The notes under the pieces were generated by a model that did no database searches, had not been told where the DNA came from, and saw nothing but the letters and a program-made list of their open reading frames with translations. This document shows positions 6,433 through 7,662 of a stretch of 7,662 nt of DNA, in pieces (positions within the stretch are counted from its first letter, which is position 1; every line of letters begins with the position of its first letter). A program made the translations under genes and the position numbers. The DNA is from Bacillota bacterium (lineage in GTDB: Bacteria; Bacillota; Bacilli; Alicyclobacillales; SLC66): positions 1 to 7,662 of the forward strand of contig JAKADD010000111.1 in NCBI GenBank assembly GCA_021820825.1. Direction: 5' to 3'.

Positions 6433-6449
6433 GCGTAACATGTAATAAT
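6420..6449 (+). promoter_or_regulatory. Probable promoter of the toxin-antitoxin operon
   Basis: TTGCAA (6420-6425) is followed after 18 nt by AATAAT (6444-6449). An upstream TG at 6441-6442 makes an extended -10 element. The hexamers match 4 of 6 and 5 of 6 consensus bases. The start would be near 6456, with a leader of about 27 nt including the GGAGG at 6469-6473. Confidence 0.55.
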
Positions 6450-6482
6450 AGGGTTGCCAGAATAAACCGGAGGTTTCAGCCA

Positions 6483-6863
6483 ATGCCCAAGCGAATCACG
6501 TCCCATACGCTGGAATTTGTCCAAAATCACGTGTTGAACGTGACAGATTTGGTTCGCACGAAAAGGTTGAGTCAAATCCTTGACTCCTATGCGGATACCG
6601 TGAGTACTGACATCTACGTGATTCAAAACGACAAGAAACGTAACGCTCGCGGTGTGATTGTTGACTTTGAATATTTTCAGGATCTTCTGCGGTATCGGGA
6701 AGCCATAGAACTGGCAATCGACGAACAGGTCGAGCGCCTGGCGCTTGAAAGGCGCAACGAACAGGCTTCTGTATCCTTGGAGGAATTGCTTCGGGGTGAG
6801 GATATTTCTATTGATGATATTCGCAAGGAAATGCTCGGCATGGATGTCGAGTCCGAGGAATAA
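6483..6863 (+). CDS. Type II antitoxin, Phd/YefM-like
   Basis: This 126-residue protein has the layout of a Phd/YefM-type antitoxin. Seen: a DNA-binding-like N-terminal part (about 17-70, including VLNVTDLVRTKRLSQILD and the strand pair DIYVIQNDKKRNARGVIVDF), a helix at about 68-93, and an acidic C-terminal tail (99-126) suited to wrapping the toxin. I chose ATG at 6483, because GGAGG at 6469-6473 lies 9 nt upstream. The frame is open upstream to 6330, but that stretch would include the promoter and has no good start. Known: such antitoxins neutralise the partner toxin and repress their own promoter. The next gene begins 4 nt after the stop. The exact subfamily is uncertain; a RelB-like assignment is the main alternative. 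Confidence 0.78.
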   Translation: MPKRITSHTLEFVQNHVLNVTDLVRTKRLSQILDSYADTVSTDIYVIQNDKKRNARGVIVDFEYFQDLLRYREAIELAIDEQVERLALERRNEQASVSLEELLRGEDISIDDIRKEMLGMDVESEE

Positions 6864-6867
6864 CCGG

Positions 6868-7233
6868 ATGAATGAGTATGAGGCATGGCATGAGGCGCTT
6901 GAACGCCTTGCTATCGCAGTGCAGTTCACGCCTGGAGCGGCCCGGGATTTCAGGACGTACCACAAAGACCAAAAGCGTGCCATTCTAGCGCTGATTCTAA
7001 AACAAGCCGAGAAAAATCCGCGAATGAAGCCTGGAGGATGTGGGATTCCGTTACACGGGGAACTTCACGGCTTAGTCAAGATCAAGAGCAAAGCGACAAG
7101 CCTGCGCGTGGTTTATCGCCCAATCGAACGTCCAGATGGAACTGCCGTTATGGAGATCATCGCCATTGGACCGCGGGAACGGGAGGAAGTATACCGCCTC
7201 GCGGCGCAAAGGATAGCAAAACCCGAGAAGTAA
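6868..7233 (+). CDS. RelE/ParE-family toxin
   Basis: This is a 121-residue basic protein of the RelE/ParE superfamily. Seen: TPGAARDFRTYHKDQKRAIL (21-40) as the helical part, then the beta-sheet core GLVKIKSKATSLRVVYRPIE (68-87) and MEIIAIGPREREEVYRLAAQ (95-114). The arginines at 80, 84, 103 and 105 and Tyr109 are the kind of residues used for mRNA contact in RelE toxins, but which ones are catalytic cannot be told here. The ATG at 6868 has GAGG at 6855-6858, 9 nt upstream, inside the end of the antitoxin gene. Known: RelE toxins cut mRNA in the ribosome, whereas ParE toxins act on gyrase. The LRVVYR and EREEVYRLA signature favours the RelE side, with moderate certainty. Confidence 0.85.
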   Translation: MNEYEAWHEALERLAIAVQFTPGAARDFRTYHKDQKRAILALILKQAEKNPRMKPGGCGIPLHGELHGLVKIKSKATSLRVVYRPIERPDGTAVMEIIAIGPREREEVYRLAAQRIAKPEK

Positions 7234-7270
7234 TTACAGAGCACTTGATACTATTGCGCCAACTAATCGA

Positions 7271-7303
7271 GCGCGGCGGATCGCAACGCTGCAAACGCCG
7301 CGC
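7271..7303. other. GC-rich stem-loop between convergent genes
   Basis: GCGCGGCG (7271-7278) and CGCCGCGC (7296-7303) form a perfect 8-bp stem with a 17-nt loop. It lies between the end of the RelE-like toxin gene and the end of the convergent gene at 7323. Neither side has a T-run, so it does not meet the standard for an intrinsic terminator, though it may still slow polymerase or protect 3' ends. The rest of the 7234-7322 gap shows nothing further. Confidence 0.4.
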
Positions 7304-7322
7304 CATAACCGACGTCTACGCC

Positions 7323-7662
7323 TCAGGTCGAGGAGTGAGACCCGCGCCCTGCGGCGTTGTGCTCGATGACGCCGTGTTCCTCATCGCGTTTGCGCAGTTC
7401 CTGCAAGGCCGTCTCCAACATCCACACGGCAAGAGCAAACGCCGACTGCTCCGCTCCCCCTTGATTCACACCCATGCTGTCTGCTCCAATCGCCGCCCCA
7501 GTCGCTGATGTGCCCCCCCGCGACCTAGCTGCAGTCGCAGTCGCAGTCGCAGTCGCCGACCCTGGCGCGAAGCGGCGGACGACGCCATTCAGAAAATGGG
7601 CCAATGCCTGCCCTTCCGGCCTGAATTCCATCTCCTGCGCCCGATAACTCGCCAGCACGCCG
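7323..7662 (-). CDS. Unidentified protein, 3' part of a gene cut by the window edge
   Basis: An open frame runs from the window edge to TGA at 7325-7323. A GTG at 7658 could start a 111-residue protein, but no ribosome binding site can be seen and the frame stays open to the edge, so the true start may lie outside. The sequence has an N-terminal part EMEFRPEGQALAHFLNGVVR, a low-complexity linker with (Ala-Thr) repeats and many Gly/Ser/Ala residues, then a helix AFALAVWMLETALQELRKRD and a polar tail. I do not recognise the family. The frame gains some support from the coherent amphipathic segments on both sides of the linker and from the absence of a better plus-strand reading. Confidence 0.45.
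   Translation of the reverse strand, partial: GVLASYRAQEMEFRPEGQALAHFLNGVVRRFAPGSATATATATAARSRGGTSATGAAIGADSMGVNQGGAEQSAFALAVWMLETALQELRKRDEEHGVIEHNAAGRGSHSST
7531..7556. repeat. Hexanucleotide microsatellite (GCAGTC)4
   Basis: Four perfect head-to-tail copies of GCAGTC at 7531-7554 are followed by GC. On the minus strand they encode alternating Ala and Thr within the unidentified protein. Because the unit is six bases, copy-number change would lengthen or shorten the linker without shifting frame. A run of seven C lies nearby at 7513-7519. Confidence 0.9.

Noticed and set aside
7038..7508. A 156-codon plus-strand frame running through the toxin end and across the stem-loop.
   Set aside because: It overlaps the RelE-like gene in another frame, has no ribosome binding site of note and shows no domain-like sequence.

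Overview
The window looks like accessory chromosomal DNA from a Gram-positive bacterium (Bacillota). Most starts have strong GGAGG-type ribosome binding sites and GTG or TTG starts are frequent. There is one near-consensus sigma-A promoter, base composition is moderately GC-rich, and a DUF7309/DUF6930-type protein of the kind I know from Bacilli is present. An Alicyclobacillus-like host would fit, but this is inference; no rRNA, tRNA or phylogenetic marker gene is present.

Layout. (1) Positions 59-1334, plus strand: a tightly overlapping three-gene unit. It holds a minimal nucleotidyltransferase antitoxin (MntA type), a HEPN toxin (HepT type) with an intact RX4HXY motif, and a Uma2-family PD-(D/E)XK nuclease whose start codon overlaps the toxin stop. 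(2) Positions 1402-5234, minus strand: a self-contained peptide/nickel-type ABC importer operon. In transcription order it has a strong promoter (5205-5234), a roughly 118-nt leader with two kinds of short tandem repeat, an OppB/DppB-like permease, an OppC/DppC-like permease, a family 5 substrate-binding protein and an intrinsic terminator (1402-1440). No ATPase genes are present. (3) Positions 5289-6308, minus strand: a DUF7309/DUF6930-like protein of unknown function, directly upstream of the transporter promoter. (4) Positions 6420-7233, plus strand: a type II toxin-antitoxin pair (Phd/YefM-like antitoxin, RelE/ParE-like toxin) whose promoter carries a palindrome over the -35 box. (5) Positions 7323-7662, minus strand: the 3' part of an unidentified gene containing a hexanucleotide microsatellite that encodes alternating Ala-Thr.

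How the genes work together. The permeases and binding protein should form the membrane and capture parts of one importer, which must borrow ATPases encoded elsewhere. The two toxin-antitoxin modules flank this cargo about 5 kb apart, typical of an accessory or defence-rich region. The most interesting candidate system is the MntA-HepT-Uma2 trio, because its overlaps suggest the nuclease is made together with the toxin and antitoxin. The most interesting non-coding signal is the transporter leader, where 19-bp repeats run directly into the Shine-Dalgarno sequence of the first gene.
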